64,000 bases of DNA, from positions 145,151-209,150 of the forward strand of contig UCEZ01000036.1 of the NCBI GenBank assembly GCA_900471525.1, in the 5' to 3' direction. The stretch comes from Hyphomicrobiales bacterium. Lineage in GTDB: Bacteria; Pseudomonadota; Alphaproteobacteria; Rhizobiales; Rhizobiaceae. Below the pieces are notes generated by a model. It searched no databases. It saw only the letters and a program-made list of their open reading frames with translations, and was not told where the DNA came from. Position 1 is the stretch's first letter. Every line of letters begins with the position of its first letter. Below, piece by piece: positions 26,011 through 36,357 of the stretch. A program made the position numbers and the translations under genes.

Positions 26011-26889
26011 TCAATCCCGCTCGGGGACTTCCTCGCCACGCAGCCAGAAGGCGCGGGCGGAAGCGTGGCGATCCTGCTTCAGCCGATCCTTGAGGAAGGG
26101 GAGGAGGATGTCGAGTTCGTCCTTCAGCGTGAAAGGCGGGTTGACGATGATGAGACCCGAGCCCGAAAGACCGGTCGTGTCGCGATCGCTGCGCACCGAC
26201 AGTTCGGCGCAGAGCATTTTCGGAATTTCCAGTTCCTTCAGGGCGGTATGGAACTCGGCTATTGGCGCGCCCTGTTTCAGCGGATACCAGAGACAGAAGG
26301 TGCCGCCGGAAAAGCGCCGCCAGGCCTTGTGCAGGCCATCGACAAGCCGCTCGTATTCACCAGAAATCTCGAAAGGCGGATCGACCAGGACGATACCACG
26401 CTTCTCTTTGGGCGGCAGGTGGGCGCCAAGAGCTAGCCAGCCGTCAAGCTCGGTAATGCGGCTCTGGAAATCGCCGTCGAACAGCCGGTGCAGCGTCTCG
26501 TAGTCGTCGGGATGCAGTTCCATCGCCGACAACCGGTCCTGCGGCCGCATCAGCATGCGCGTGAGTTTCGGAGAGCCGGGATAGAGCGTCAGGCCGCCGT
26601 CCGGGCCACGACCCGGATTGAGGTCGCGCACAGCCGTGAGATAGGGCTCCAGCAACGCCTTTGCCTTGGCCGGAATATCCCCATCGAGAATGCGGCCGAT
26701 ACCATCAACCCATTCGCCGGTCTTCTGTGCCTCCTCGCTGGAAAGGTCGTAGAGGCCGATGCCGGCATGGGTATCGAGTACGCGAAAGGCCTTGTCCTTC
26801 TGTGCCATGTAGACGATCAGCCGGGCGAGCACCGCGTGCTTCAGCACGTCGGCGAAATTGCCTGCGTGGTAGATGTGACGGTAATTCAT
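26011..26889 (-). CDS. rlmJ: 23S rRNA (adenine(2030)-N(6))-methyltransferase
   Basis: 292-residue RlmJ that methylates A2030 of 23S rRNA. The N-terminus MNYRHIYHAGNFADVLKHAV is strongly conserved, the SAM loop is in LDTHAGIGLYDL, and the catalytic motif is VDPPFE. The start at 26889 is preceded by AGGGA. It is divergent from the molybdopterin oxidoreductase gene with less than 90 bases between them. Confidence 0.95.
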   Translation of the reverse strand: MNYRHIYHAGNFADVLKHAVLARLIVYMAQKDKAFRVLDTHAGIGLYDLSSEEAQKTGEWVDGIGRILDGDIPAKAKALLEPYLTAVRDLNPGRGPDGGLTLYPGSPKLTRMLMRPQDRLSAMELHPDDYETLHRLFDGDFQSRITELDGWLALGAHLPPKEKRGIVLVDPPFEISGEYERLVDGLHKAWRRFSGGTFCLWYPLKQGAPIAEFHTALKELEIPKMLCAELSVRSDRDTTGLSGSGLIIVNPPFTLKDELDILLPFLKDRLKQDRHASARAFWLRGEEVPERD

Positions 26890-26957
26890 TCGCGTCCCTG
26901 ATCGTTTGGATGAAATGTTGGAATGCGTGGCGAAGGGGACTTTGAGACCCATCTGCG

Positions 26958-29102
26958 ATGCAATATAGAAAAGCCATGAACGTTGCGACCCCTATCAAGT
27001 TAGAAAAGTCCGTCGGCCACACCGTCTGTCCGCACGACTGTCCCTCGGCCTGTGCGCTGGAGGTCGATGTGACACCAGAGGGCCGGATCGGCCGGGTGCG
27101 CGGCGCCAGCGCCAATACCTATACCGCTGGCGTCATCTGCGCCAAGGTCGCCCGCTATTCCGAACGAATCTATCATCCCGGTCGCCTGATGCTGCCGCAG
27201 CGCCGCAAGGGCACGAAGGGTGAGGGCGATTGGCAGCGGTTGAGTTGGGAGGATGCGCTGGACGAGATTGCCGGCGCCTTCGTGAAAGCCGAGCAGCAAT
27301 ATGGCTCCGAGGCCGTCTGGCCGTATTTCTATGCCGGCACGATGGGACAGGTGCAGCGCGACTCGATCGAGCGGCTGCGGCATGCCAAGAAATATTCCGG
27401 CTTCTTCGGCTCGATCTGTACCAACCTTGCCTGGACAGGACTGTCGATGGCCACCGGCTCCCTGCGCGGCCCCGATCCGCGCGAGATGGCCAAATCCGAT
27501 TGCGTGGTTATCTGGGGCACCAATGCGGTTTCCACCCAGGTCAACGTGATGACCCATGCGGTGAAGGCGCGCAAGGAACGCGGCGCCAAGATCGTCGTCA
27601 TCGACATTTACGACAATCCGACCATCAAGCAGGCCGATATGGGGCTGGTGCTGAAGCCCGGCACCGACGCGGCACTCGCCTGCGCCATCATGCACATCGC
27701 CTTTCGCGACGGTTACGCCGACCTCGCCTATCTGGCGCAGTATTCCGACGATCCCAACGGTCTCGAACAGCATCTAAAGTCGCGCTCGCCGGAATGGGCC
27801 TCCGCCATCACCGGGCTTCCGGTCGACGAGATCGAAGCCTTCGGCAAGCTCGTCGGAACCACGCCGAAAACCTATTTCCGCCTTGGCTACGGCTTCACCC
27901 GCCAGCGCAACGGCGCGGTTGCCATCCATGCGGCCGCCTCGGTGCCGACCGTGCTCGGCTCTTGGAAGCACGAGGGCGGCGGAGCGTTCCATTCCAACAA
28001 CGATATCTTCAAGTTCGACAAGCGCGAACTGATGGGCTCGGCGATGCTGGACCCGGATATCCGCATGCTCGATCAATCACAGATCGGCCGGGTGCTGACC
28101 GGCGATGCAGAGGCACTTCGCCATCGCGGGCCGGTGACGGCTCTGTTGATCCAGAACACCAATCCGGTCAATGTGGCGCCGGAGCAGCGGCTGGTGAAAC
28201 AGGGTTTTCTCCGCGACGACCTGTTCGTTGCCGTGCACGAGCAGTTCATGACGGATACGGCCAAGGTCGCCGATATCGTCCTGCCGGCCACCATGTTCCT
28301 TGAACATGACGATCTCTATCGCGGCGGTGGCCACCAGCACATTCTGCTCGGCCCCAAGGTTGTCGAACCGCCACCGACGGTGCGGACCAATCTCTTCGTC
28401 ATCGAGGAACTGGCAAAGCGGCTCGATGTTTCGGACAGGCCCGGTTTCGGCTTGAACGAGCGCGAGCATATCGACCATATCCTGGTCAACTACGGCATCG
28501 ACTATGAAGGGCTGAAGCGCGAGAAATGGCTGGATGTCCAGCCCGATTTCGAAACGGCGCATTTCATCAAGGGCTTCGGCCATCCGGATGGAAAATTCCG
28601 CTTCAGGGCCGACTGGACCGGCACGCCCGCGCCGAACCGGCCGCCAAAGGCGCTCGGCGTTTTCGGTCCGCATGCGCAATTGCCTGAGTTTCCCGATCAT
28701 GTCGATCTGATCGAGGTGGCCGACGAACAGCATCCGTTCCGTCTGGCGACATCGCCGGCGCGGTCCTTCCTGAACTCGACCTTCGCCGAAACGCCTTCGT
28801 CGCTCCAGAAGGAAGTCCGGCCGGAAGCGATGATCCATGCCGAGGATGCAGCCGCGCTTGGTATCGCCGACGGCGATACCGTCCGGATCGGCAACGAGCG
28901 CGGCGAAATCCGCCTGCATGCGAAGATCGGCGGCGGCGCGCGGCGCGGCGTGGTGATCTGCGAGGGGCTCTGGCCGAATGACGCGCATCTGGACGGCGAG
29001 GGCATCAATGTGCTGACCGGTGCCGACGCGGCAGCGCCCTATGGCGGCGCTGCCTTCCACGACAATCACGTATGGATGAAAAAAGACGGCTCGGCGTCCT
29101 GA
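26958..29102 (+). CDS. Molybdopterin oxidoreductase, DMSO reductase family
   Basis: 714-residue cytoplasmic molybdenum enzyme with no Tat signal. The N-terminal [4Fe-4S] site has Cys at 24, 28, 32 (VCPHDCPSAC) and 61 (GVICAKV). Then follow the molybdopterin domains (DCVVIWGTNAVSTQVN, IVVIDIYDNPT, FHSNNDIFKFD) and a C-terminal molydop-binding domain (ATSPARSFLNSTF, AALGIADGDTVRIGNERGEI). The length fits formate dehydrogenase-like or thiosulfate/arsenate-type family members, but no electron-transfer partner gene is adjacent, so the substrate is unknown. An ATG at 26976 is an alternative start. It would need the molybdopterin made by moaD/moaE. Confidence 0.88.
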   Translation: MQYRKAMNVATPIKLEKSVGHTVCPHDCPSACALEVDVTPEGRIGRVRGASANTYTAGVICAKVARYSERIYHPGRLMLPQRRKGTKGEGDWQRLSWEDALDEIAGAFVKAEQQYGSEAVWPYFYAGTMGQVQRDSIERLRHAKKYSGFFGSICTNLAWTGLSMATGSLRGPDPREMAKSDCVVIWGTNAVSTQVNVMTHAVKARKERGAKIVVIDIYDNPTIKQADMGLVLKPGTDAALACAIMHIAFRDGYADLAYLAQYSDDPNGLEQHLKSRSPEWASAITGLPVDEIEAFGKLVGTTPKTYFRLGYGFTRQRNGAVAIHAAASVPTVLGSWKHEGGGAFHSNNDIFKFDKRELMGSAMLDPDIRMLDQSQIGRVLTGDAEALRHRGPVTALLIQNTNPVNVAPEQRLVKQGFLRDDLFVAVHEQFMTDTAKVADIVLPATMFLEHDDLYRGGGHQHILLGPKVVEPPPTVRTNLFVIEELAKRLDVSDRPGFGLNEREHIDHILVNYGIDYEGLKREKWLDVQPDFETAHFIKGFGHPDGKFRFRADWTGTPAPNRPPKALGVFGPHAQLPEFPDHVDLIEVADEQHPFRLATSPARSFLNSTFAETPSSLQKEVRPEAMIHAEDAAALGIADGDTVRIGNERGEIRLHAKIGGGARRGVVICEGLWPNDAHLDGEGINVLTGADAAAPYGGAAFHDNHVWMKKDGSAS

Positions 29103-29109
29103 CGCGGGA

Positions 29110-29562
29110 TCAGAGGCATGGATTGAGCGTCGGGATGCGGTCGACGGCGAGCAGTTCGTCGATCTCTTTCTCGGCCGCTTTAAGCTCTGCGGCGGATGAT
29201 ATCCTCATGGCAGAATAGAGTTCGACTTGTCCGCCTTCGGGAGCGCAAAGACCCGGCTGCTTGCCAACTTCTTGCATGCGCCGCTCAACCTGACTGTTGA
29301 GTTCCTTCAGAGTCTGGCCGGTGTTCCTTACCGTGAAGGCCGTGTATTTCGCCAGCGACGAGGTCAAAAACGCCTTGAATTCGGCATCCTTCCCCGGAAA
29401 GCATGTATCTGAAACTGCTTTCGCTGTCAGGGTGATCTCAAAGCCACACAGAATGCCATTGTCGTTCGGCCCCGGTCCGACCAGCACCTCCTCGCCGAAG
29501 GCAGGCTGAAAGGCAAGGAGACAGAAAAAAGCCATTCCGACGTGACGAAATTTGCAATCCAT
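29110..29562 (-). CDS. Exported hypothetical protein, 150 residues
   Basis: Signal peptide (HVGMAFFCLLAFQPAFGEE, cleavage near residue 23) and a mature domain with spaced Cys (ILCGFEI, SDTCFPG, PGLCAPEGG, LNPCL), so probably two disulfides. An alpha-helical middle (SQVERRMQEVG) is visible. AAGGAG lies at the right distance before the ATG. The family is unknown. It converges with the molybdopterin oxidoreductase gene after 7 bases. Confidence 0.75.
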   Translation of the reverse strand: MDCKFRHVGMAFFCLLAFQPAFGEEVLVGPGPNDNGILCGFEITLTAKAVSDTCFPGKDAEFKAFLTSSLAKYTAFTVRNTGQTLKELNSQVERRMQEVGKQPGLCAPEGGQVELYSAMRISSAAELKAAEKEIDELLAVDRIPTLNPCL

Positions 29563-29700
29563 CTGAACTCCTTCGGGAAACGTGCGACGATCAGAACATC
29601 CATACGATCACAGGACGATTACGACAAAAACACGCGGTGCGTCTCGACGGGCGAATACGGGTGTGCGATGGAAACCCGGAATTTGAGGGAAATTGTGGCT

Positions 29701-30303
29701 ATGTCTTTCTTCCGTGATGCAAAAATCGAAATTCTCAAGGACGAGACGCTTTCGAAAAACTGGTACCACCTCCGCAATGTCACCTTCAATTACACCGGCT
29801 CGAACGGTGTCACGAAAAAGCTGAAGCGCGAGGTCTATGACCGCGGCAATGGCGCGACCATCCTGCTCTATGATCCGAAGCGCGAGAGCGTCATCCTCGT
29901 GCGCCAGTTCCGGATGCCTGCACAGCTGAACGGCCATTCCGGCTGGCTGTTGGAAACACCGGCCGGGTTGCTCGATGGCGATCATCCTGCCGAGGCGATC
30001 AAACGCGAGGTGATGGAGGAAACCGGCTATCTGGTGACGGATGTCCGTCCGGTCTTCCAGGCTTTCATGTCGCCCGGCGCAGTGACCGAGACGATCCACT
30101 TCTTCGCGGCAGTCATCGACGCGACGGTTCGCGCCGATGACGGCGGCGGTGCCGCGCACGAGGACGAGGACATCGAGGTTCTCGAGGTTCCGCTCGGTGA
30201 TGCCATGGCGATGATCGATATCGGCGAGATCTGCGACGGCAAGACTATTATGTTGCTGCAGTGGGCGATGCTGAACCGGAAAAAACTCACATCCGCCGTT
30301 TAA
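29701..30303 (+). CDS. Nudix hydrolase (NudK/ADP-ribose pyrophosphatase type)
   Basis: 200-residue Nudix enzyme. The Nudix box reads REVMEETGY at 102-110, preceded by ETPAGLLDGDHPAEAI. The VYDRGNGATILLYDP and RQFRMPAQLNG strands are as in GDP-mannose pyrophosphatase NudK. The ATG at 29701 (MSFFRDAKIEIL) is used; the earlier ATG at 29668 would add 11 residues. The substrate is probably a nucleoside diphosphate linked to a sugar or ribose. It converges with purN (44-base gap). Confidence 0.87.
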   Translation: MSFFRDAKIEILKDETLSKNWYHLRNVTFNYTGSNGVTKKLKREVYDRGNGATILLYDPKRESVILVRQFRMPAQLNGHSGWLLETPAGLLDGDHPAEAIKREVMEETGYLVTDVRPVFQAFMSPGAVTETIHFFAAVIDATVRADDGGGAAHEDEDIEVLEVPLGDAMAMIDIGEICDGKTIMLLQWAMLNRKKLTSAV

Positions 30304-30347
30304 AAAGCTGTTTGAAGAAGAAAGGCCATAATCAGACCGCGGGACGC

Positions 30348-30980
30348 TTAGTCCTTGGCTGATATCGCCTTGCCACCGTCCATCCGCACCTTGCCCTCAG
30401 CTACCAGACGCAGTGCGGCGGGATAAGCCTTGTGCTCTTCGATCAGCACTCTTGCTGCAAGGTCTTCCGCCGTATCACCCGGCAGCACTGGCACGGCCGT
30501 CTGGAGGATTACAGGCCCCTCGTCCATGCCTTCGGTGACGAAATGCACGGTGCAGCCGGCCTCGTTCATACCGGCATCGATCGCGCGCTGATGGGTGTGA
30601 AGGCCGGGGAACAGGGGAAGCAGGGAAGGGTGGATATTGATGATCCGGCCTTCATAGGCATTGATGAAGGTAGCGCTCAAGAGCCGCATATAGCCGGCCA
30701 GGCAGATGATGTCGGGCGAAAGGCTTTCAAGCGTTGTGAGGATCGCCGCTTCATGCGCGTCCTTGCTGTCATAGTCCTTACGGACGAAGGAGAAGGTCTC
30801 AATGCCGAGCGCCGCCGCCTTTGCGAGCCCGCCGGCATCGGCCTTGTCGGAAATCACGGCCACGATCTCGGCCGGAAAATCCGTTTCCGAGGCTGCCTTC
30901 GCCAGCGCCAGCATGTTGGAGCCGCCGCCGGAAATGAACACTACGACCCGTTTACAGGTCGTTTTCACCGTATCGTTCAT
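30348..30980 (-). CDS. purN: Phosphoribosylglycinamide formyltransferase
   Basis: 210-residue folate-dependent GAR transformylase of de novo purine synthesis. The phosphate-binding [10 protein letters not shown] and the catalytic [12 protein letters not shown] with the catalytic Asn-His pair are present, together with [15 protein letters not shown]. The start codon overlaps the stop of purM by 4 bases (30977-30980), the usual purM-purN operon. Confidence 0.97.
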   Translation of the reverse strand: MNDTVKTTCKRVVVFISGGGSNMLALAKAASETDFPAEIVAVISDKADAGGLAKAAALGIETFSFVRKDYDSKDAHEAAILTTLESLSPDIICLAGYMRLLSATFINAYEGRIINIHPSLLPLFPGLHTHQRAIDAGMNEAGCTVHFVTEGMDEGPVILQTAVPVLPGDTAEDLAARVLIEEHKAYPAALRLVAEGKVRMDGGKAISAKD

Positions 30981-32047
30981 AGAGCAAGCGTGCCCTTGTA
31001 GATCGTGCCGGCGGCACCTTCCTCGCGGGCGACCATGCGGCCGAGCGTAAAGACCGTTTCGCCTTCGGCCGTCAGCACCGAAGCGACCTTTTCGGCATCT
31101 TCCGCTGCCACGACGACGATCATGCCGACGCCGCAGTTGAAGGTGCGCAGCATCTCGTTGGCGGCCACGCCGCCGGTGTTGGCAAGCCAGGAGAAGACGG
31201 CCGGCGCCTTGATGGCACCAAGATCGATTTCAGCCGCCAGATGCTTCGGCAGCACCCGCGGAATGTTCTCCGGAAAGCCGCCGCCGGTGATGTGGGCAAG
31301 CGCCTTCAGTGCACCGGTCTCGCGGATCGCCTTCAAGAGCGGCTTCACGTAGATGCGCGTCGGCGTCATCAGGACGTCGGCCAAGGTGCCTTCACCGAAC
31401 GGCGCCGGTGCATCCCAGGCAAGGCCGGAGAGCGAGACGATCTTGCGCACCAGCGAATAGCCGTTCGAATGCACCCCGGAGGAGGCAAGGCCGAGGATGA
31501 CGTCGCCCTCGGCGATATCGCCCACCGGCAGCAACTGCCCGCGTTCGGCAGCACCCACGGCAAAGCCTGCGAGATCATAGTCGCCACCCGCATACATGCC
31601 CGGCATTTCGGCGGTTTCGCCGCCGATGAGCGCGCAGCCCGCCTCGCGGCAGCCGGCCGCAATGCCGCCGACGATGGAAGCGCCCTGATCCGGATCGAGC
31701 TTGCCGGTGGCGAAGTAGTCGAGGAAGAACAGCGGTTCGGCGCCCTGGACGACGAGGTCGTTGACGCACATGGCAACGAGATCGATGCCGACCGTGTCGT
31801 GCTTGTTGGCGTCGATGGCGATCTTCAGCTTGGTGCCGACGCCGTCATTGGCCGCAACCAGAACCGGATCCTTGAAACCGGCCGCCTTCAGGTCGAACAA
31901 GCCACCAAACCCGCCGATCTCGCCGTCGGCGCCGGGGCGCCGTGTCGAGCGCACATGCGGCTTGATTTTTTCCACCAAAAGGTTTCCGGCATCGATATCC
32001 ACACCCGCATCGCTGTAGGTCAGACCGTTCTTTCCTGGCTCGCTCAT
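30977..32047 (-). CDS. purM: Phosphoribosylformylglycinamidine cyclo-ligase
   Basis: 356-residue AIR synthetase that closes the imidazole ring in purine synthesis, using ATP. The N-terminal motif [20 protein letters not shown] and the conserved [32 protein letters not shown] and [16 protein letters not shown] segments are all present. It forms an operon with purN and is divergent from the perM gene with about 216 bases between them. Confidence 0.97.
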   Translation of the reverse strand: MSEPGKNGLTYSDAGVDIDAGNLLVEKIKPHVRSTRRPGADGEIGGFGGLFDLKAAGFKDPVLVAANDGVGTKLKIAIDANKHDTVGIDLVAMCVNDLVVQGAEPLFFLDYFATGKLDPDQGASIVGGIAAGCREAGCALIGGETAEMPGMYAGGDYDLAGFAVGAAERGQLLPVGDIAEGDVILGLASSGVHSNGYSLVRKIVSLSGLAWDAPAPFGEGTLADVLMTPTRIYVKPLLKAIRETGALKALAHITGGGFPENIPRVLPKHLAAEIDLGAIKAPAVFSWLANTGGVAANEMLRTFNCGVGMIVVVAAEDAEKVASVLTAEGETVFTLGRMVAREEGAAGTIYKGTLAL

Positions 32048-32180
32048 GGCTTGATCTCCGCCGGCTCGTCATATTTGGATTGCGATTGGCATGATGACTT
32101 GGGAAGTGCAAGCATATTGCCCCTGATATTCCGCTTTTTCACCGTTTTGCCCGGTTGTTGTGGCCGTTTGCAGCCATAGG

Positions 32181-32210
32181 CTTGACCGCGGTCAGTGGCC
32201 CATCCTATCT
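32181..32210 (+). promoter_or_regulatory. Sigma-70 type promoter of perM-hdaA
   Basis: CTTGAC (32181-32186), an 18-base spacer, and CTATCT (32205-32210) match the rhizobial housekeeping consensus CTTGAC/CTATAT well. Transcription would start near 32217, after the alternative GTG at 32195 but before the ATG at 32264, which supports the shorter perM start. Confidence 0.6.
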
Positions 32211-32263
32211 CCAAAGGCGGAAGCGGCGTGTTGCCGTTCGGCGCGGGACATCGGAACAGCGGC

Positions 32264-33400
32264 ATGGTCAACAAATTGAGCAGCAGCGGACTGCAGCGCC
32301 AGATCATCTTCTGGCTGCTTTTCCTCGCCGCGTTCATCGCGTTCCTGATGGTGTTCTCGACGATCCTCCTGCCGTTCATCGCCGGCATGGCGCTCGCCTA
32401 TTTCCTCGATCCGGTCGCCGACCGGCTGGAAAGGCTGGGCTTGAGCCGCCTGATGGCAACGATTGTCATCCTGATCGGCTTTATCGTCGTCTTCGCGCTG
32501 TCGCTTGTCCTCATCATTCCGATCGTCTTCACCCAGGCAGCGGACTTCATCCAGAAGATGCCGGGCTATATCTCCATGCTGCAGGAATTCCTGACCAGCC
32601 CTCATGCCGAGTGGCTGCCCGATTGGGTGGCCGGTCAGATGGATACGATCAAGCAGAATTCCGCCAAGCTGCTGGAACAGGGCGCGAGCTTTCTCGGGAC
32701 GCTGTTCCAGCAATTGTGGAATTCGGGCATGGCGCTGCTCGACATCATCTCGCTGTTCGTGGTCACGCCGGTGGTCGCCTTCTATCTGCTGCTGGACTGG
32801 GACCGCATGGTGGAAAAGGTCGATAGCTGGATCCCGCGTGACCATGTCGCGACAGTTCGCCAGATTGCCCGCGACATGAACACGACCATCGCAGGCTTCG
32901 TGCGCGGGCAGGGGTCTCTCTGCATCATTCTGGGCCTGTTCTACGGTATTGGCCTCACTTTCGCCGGCCTGAATTTCGGCCTCTTGATCGGGCTGTTTGC
33001 CGGCATGATCAGCTTCGTTCCCTATGTCGGGTCGATGGTCGGTCTGGTGCTTGCCATCGGCGTGGCACTCGTCCAGTTCTGGCCCGAATATTTCAATATC
33101 ATCATCGTCGCCGCGATCTTCTTTGCCGGGCAGTTCCTTGAAGGCAATATTCTTCAGCCGCGGCTCGTCGGCAAAAGCGTCGGGCTGCATCCGGTCTGGC
33201 TGATGTTTGCGTTGCTCGCATTCGGCGCGCTTTTCGGTTTCGTGGGGCTGCTGGTGGCAGTGCCGTGCGCTGCCGCCATCGGCGTGCTTGTCCGCTTCGG
33301 TATCGGGCGATACCTTGACAGCACGCTCTACCACGGCCACCGCCATATCCTGACGGTCGAGCCGGAACGCAAAACGACAGAGTTGAAGGTGCCAGAGTAA
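32264..33400 (+). CDS. AI-2E transporter/PerM family membrane protein
   Basis: 378-residue integral membrane protein with about eight helices. It has the family layout: an N-terminal pair (FWLLFLAAFIAFLMVFSTIL, IAGMALAYFLDPV), a periplasmic or cytoplasmic central helical region (about 90-170), and a C-terminal bundle containing FYLLLDWDRM, FVPYVGSM and QPRLVGKSVGLHPV. Start 32264 (MVNKLSSSGL) is chosen from the promoter position. Members are permeases of unknown substrate or signal exporters. It is 7 bases from hdaA, as in many alphaproteobacteria. Confidence 0.88.
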   Translation: MVNKLSSSGLQRQIIFWLLFLAAFIAFLMVFSTILLPFIAGMALAYFLDPVADRLERLGLSRLMATIVILIGFIVVFALSLVLIIPIVFTQAADFIQKMPGYISMLQEFLTSPHAEWLPDWVAGQMDTIKQNSAKLLEQGASFLGTLFQQLWNSGMALLDIISLFVVTPVVAFYLLLDWDRMVEKVDSWIPRDHVATVRQIARDMNTTIAGFVRGQGSLCIILGLFYGIGLTFAGLNFGLLIGLFAGMISFVPYVGSMVGLVLAIGVALVQFWPEYFNIIIVAAIFFAGQFLEGNILQPRLVGKSVGLHPVWLMFALLAFGALFGFVGLLVAVPCAAAIGVLVRFGIGRYLDSTLYHGHRHILTVEPERKTTELKVPE

Positions 33401-33407
33401 ACTGCGT

Positions 33408-34094
33408 ATGGTTCAGAAGTTCGAACAGTTGCCGCTCGTTTTTGAGCACGAACCCCAGACGGGCCGTGACGATCTTCTCGTGTCCGAACGGCTGAAGGCG
33501 GCCGTTTCCATCATCGACAGCTGGCCGCGCTGGCCTTCGCCCGTTGTCATCCTTGCCGGACCGGTGGGTTCGGGCAAGTCGCACCTTGCGGCGATCTGGC
33601 GGGAAAACAGCGCGGCCGTTTCCATTCATCCGACAGCAGGCAGCAACGCGGCAGATATCGCGGCCGCAAACCCCGTGCTTTTCGAGGATGCCGACCGCCA
33701 GGGCTTCGACGACCGGGCGCTATTCCATGTCATCAACAGCGTCCGGGAAAATGGCACCAGCCTGCTGATCACCAGCCGTCTGTGGCCGATGTCCTGGCCT
33801 GTCGAGCTGCCTGACCTCCGCTCGCGCTTGAAGGCTGCGACGGTGGTCGAGATCGGCGAGCCGGACGATGAGCTGCTGGCCCAGGTTCTGGTCAAGCTTC
33901 TGGCCGACCGGCAGCTGGCCGTGGACGACCGGCTGATCGGCTACATCGTGGCGCGCATGGAGCGCTCACTCGAATCCGCCCAGACCATCATCGAGAGGCT
34001 GGACCGTCTGGCGCTCGCACGGGGCACGCGCATCAACAGGGCGCTCGCGTCGGAGGTGCTCAATGCCCTTGGAAATACACGCGAAATCGATTGA
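33408..34094 (+). CDS. hdaA: DnaA-related inactivator HdaA-like protein
   Basis: 228-residue AAA+ protein related to the ATPase domain of DnaA, without the DNA-binding C-terminal domain, as in Hda/HdaA. The clamp-binding motif QLPLVF is at residues 7-12 and Walker A GPVGSGKS at 51-58. The Walker B-like part reads VLFEDADRQG. It stimulates ATP hydrolysis by DnaA bound to the beta clamp and so limits re-initiation of replication. It is downstream of perM after 7 bases and upstream of ppk after 64 bases. Confidence 0.87.
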   Translation: MVQKFEQLPLVFEHEPQTGRDDLLVSERLKAAVSIIDSWPRWPSPVVILAGPVGSGKSHLAAIWRENSAAVSIHPTAGSNAADIAAANPVLFEDADRQGFDDRALFHVINSVRENGTSLLITSRLWPMSWPVELPDLRSRLKAATVVEIGEPDDELLAQVLVKLLADRQLAVDDRLIGYIVARMERSLESAQTIIERLDRLALARGTRINRALASEVLNALGNTREID

Positions 34095-34158
34095 CTGTCA
34101 TAGTTAGGTCGTCAAACTGCGCTAGCTGCATCATGAAGAACAAAGGGCGGGCCAAGCC

Positions 34159-36345
34159 ATGGACACTGTAACATCTGCGACAATCGCAAACGAGCCGGTG
34201 GCCGACGCAATCGACCTGATGACAAGCCCTGAACGCTTCATCAATCGCGAATTCTCCTGGCTGCAGTTCAATCGCCGCGTTCTCGAAGAGACGTTGAATA
34301 CCGCCCATCCGCTGCTGGAGCGGGTTCGCTTCCTGTCGATTTCGGCTGCCAACCTCGACGAATTCTTCATGGTGCGCGTCGCCGGCCTCGAGGGTCAGGT
34401 CCGCCAGGGCGTCGTCGTCCGCAGTCCGGACGGCAAGACGCCGGCCGAACAGCTGGAAGACATCCTGAAGGAGATCGACAATCTGCAGATGGAGCAGCAG
34501 GCCTCGCTGGCCGTCCTGCAGCAATATCTTGCCAAGGAAGACATTCTCATCGTCCGTCCCGTGTCGCTGTCGGCGCAGGACAGGGGGTGGCTGGCGAACG
34601 AATTCGAACAATCGATCTTTCCGGTGCTGACGCCGCTGTCGATCGATCCCGCTCACCCGTTTCCGTTCATCCCGAATCTCGGCTTCACCATGGGTCTGCA
34701 GCTCACCAGCACGCGCGGCCGAGAGCCGATGACGGCACTTCTGCGCCTGCCGGTGGCGCTCGACCGGTTCATCCGTCTGCCCGACGCAAAATCGGTGATC
34801 CGCTACATCACGCTCGAAGATGCCGTCAGCCTGTTTATCGAGCGGCTGTTTCCGGGGTATGAGGTCAAGGGTTCCGGTACGTTTCGCATCATTCGAGACA
34901 GCGATATCGAAGTCGAGGAAGAAGCCGAAGATCTCGTCCGCTTCTACGAGACGGCCTTGAAGCGCCGCCGGCGTGGTTCGGTGATCCGCATCGAGATCGA
35001 TTCGGAAATGCCGCTGGAACTGCGCCAGTTCGTTGTCGGCGAACTCAGCGTTCCGGAAAACCGCGTCGCCGTTCTGCCGGGTCTGCTGGCGCTCAACACG
35101 CTGTCGGAGATCACCAAGGCGCCGCGCGAGGATCTGCGCTTCGAGCCGTACAATGCGCGATTTCCCGAACGCGTCCGTGAACACGCCGGAGACTGCCTCG
35201 CTGCCATCCGCGAAAAGGACATGGTCGTCCACCACCCCTATGAAAGTTTCGACGTGGTGGTCCAGTTTCTGCTCCAGGCTGCGCGCGATCCTGACGTTCT
35301 GGCGATAAAGCAGACGCTGTACCGGACCTCGAACGACAGCCCGATCGTGCGTGCGCTGATCGACGCGGCGGAATCCGGCAAGTCGGTGACGGCGCTGGTT
35401 GAATTGAAGGCGCGTTTCGACGAGGAAGCCAATATTCGCTGGGCGCGCGACCTGGAGCGCGCTGGCGTTCAGGTCGTGTTCGGCTTCATCGAACTGAAGA
35501 CCCACGCAAAGATGTCGATGGTGGTGCGCCGCGAGGAAGGCAAGCTTCGGACCTACTGCCATCTGGGCACCGGCAACTATCACCCGGTCACTGCGAAGAT
35601 CTACACCGACCTGTCCTTCTTTACCTGCAATCCGAAGATTGCTCATGACATGGCCAATATCTTCAATTTCATCACCGGCTACGGCGAGCCGGAGGCCGGG
35701 ATGAAGCTGGCGATTTCGCCGCACACGTTGCGTCCGCGTATCCTGCAGCATATCGGCGAGGAAATCGCCCATTCCGAGGCGGGCCGTCCTGCCTCGATCT
35801 GGATGAAGATGAATTCGCTGGTCGATCCGGAGATCATCGACGCGCTCTATCGCGCCAGCCGTGCCGGAGTTCAGATCGACCTGGTGGTTCGCGGAATCTG
35901 CTGCCTGCGGCCACAGGTGGCAGGGCTGTCGGACAATATCCGCGTCAAGTCCATCGTCGGCCGTTTCCTGGAACATTCGCGTATCTTCTGCTTCGGCAAC
36001 GGTCACGGGCTTCCCTCCGAGCATGCGCTCGTCTATATCGGGTCGGCGGACTTGATGCCGCGTAATCTGGACCGGCGGGTGGAGACTCTTGTGCCTCTCA
36101 TCAACCGGACTGTGCATGAACAGGTGCTGTCGCAGATCATGCTGGGCAATCTCATCGATAACCAGCAGAGCTACGAAATCCTTCCGGACGGAACGTCGCG
36201 GCGCATGGAAGTCGCCCGCGATTCCGAGCCCTTCAATGCTCAGGTCTATTTCATGACCAACCCCAGCCTTTCCGGGCGGGGCGAGGCCTTGAAATCCAGC
36301 ACCCCGAAGGTAATTGCCGGCTGGGACAGCGGCCGCAGAAGATAA
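34159..36345 (+). CDS. ppk: Polyphosphate kinase 1
   Basis: 728-residue PPK1 that builds long polyphosphate from ATP through a phosphohistidine. The N-terminal domain starts [19 protein letters not shown]. The catalytic core contains [19 protein letters not shown] with the probable catalytic His468, and the C-terminal phospholipase-D-like half contains [15 protein letters not shown]. Length and order are canonical. ppx follows after 12 bases, so synthesis and breakdown of polyphosphate are co-transcribed, as in many bacteria. Confidence 0.96.
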   Translation: MDTVTSATIANEPVADAIDLMTSPERFINREFSWLQFNRRVLEETLNTAHPLLERVRFLSISAANLDEFFMVRVAGLEGQVRQGVVVRSPDGKTPAEQLEDILKEIDNLQMEQQASLAVLQQYLAKEDILIVRPVSLSAQDRGWLANEFEQSIFPVLTPLSIDPAHPFPFIPNLGFTMGLQLTSTRGREPMTALLRLPVALDRFIRLPDAKSVIRYITLEDAVSLFIERLFPGYEVKGSGTFRIIRDSDIEVEEEAEDLVRFYETALKRRRRGSVIRIEIDSEMPLELRQFVVGELSVPENRVAVLPGLLALNTLSEITKAPREDLRFEPYNARFPERVREHAGDCLAAIREKDMVVHHPYESFDVVVQFLLQAARDPDVLAIKQTLYRTSNDSPIVRALIDAAESGKSVTALVELKARFDEEANIRWARDLERAGVQVVFGFIELKTHAKMSMVVRREEGKLRTYCHLGTGNYHPVTAKIYTDLSFFTCNPKIAHDMANIFNFITGYGEPEAGMKLAISPHTLRPRILQHIGEEIAHSEAGRPASIWMKMNSLVDPEIIDALYRASRAGVQIDLVVRGICCLRPQVAGLSDNIRVKSIVGRFLEHSRIFCFGNGHGLPSEHALVYIGSADLMPRNLDRRVETLVPLINRTVHEQVLSQIMLGNLIDNQQSYEILPDGTSRRMEVARDSEPFNAQVYFMTNPSLSGRGEALKSSTPKVIAGWDSGRRR

Positions 36346-36357
36346 AACTGGAATTGC

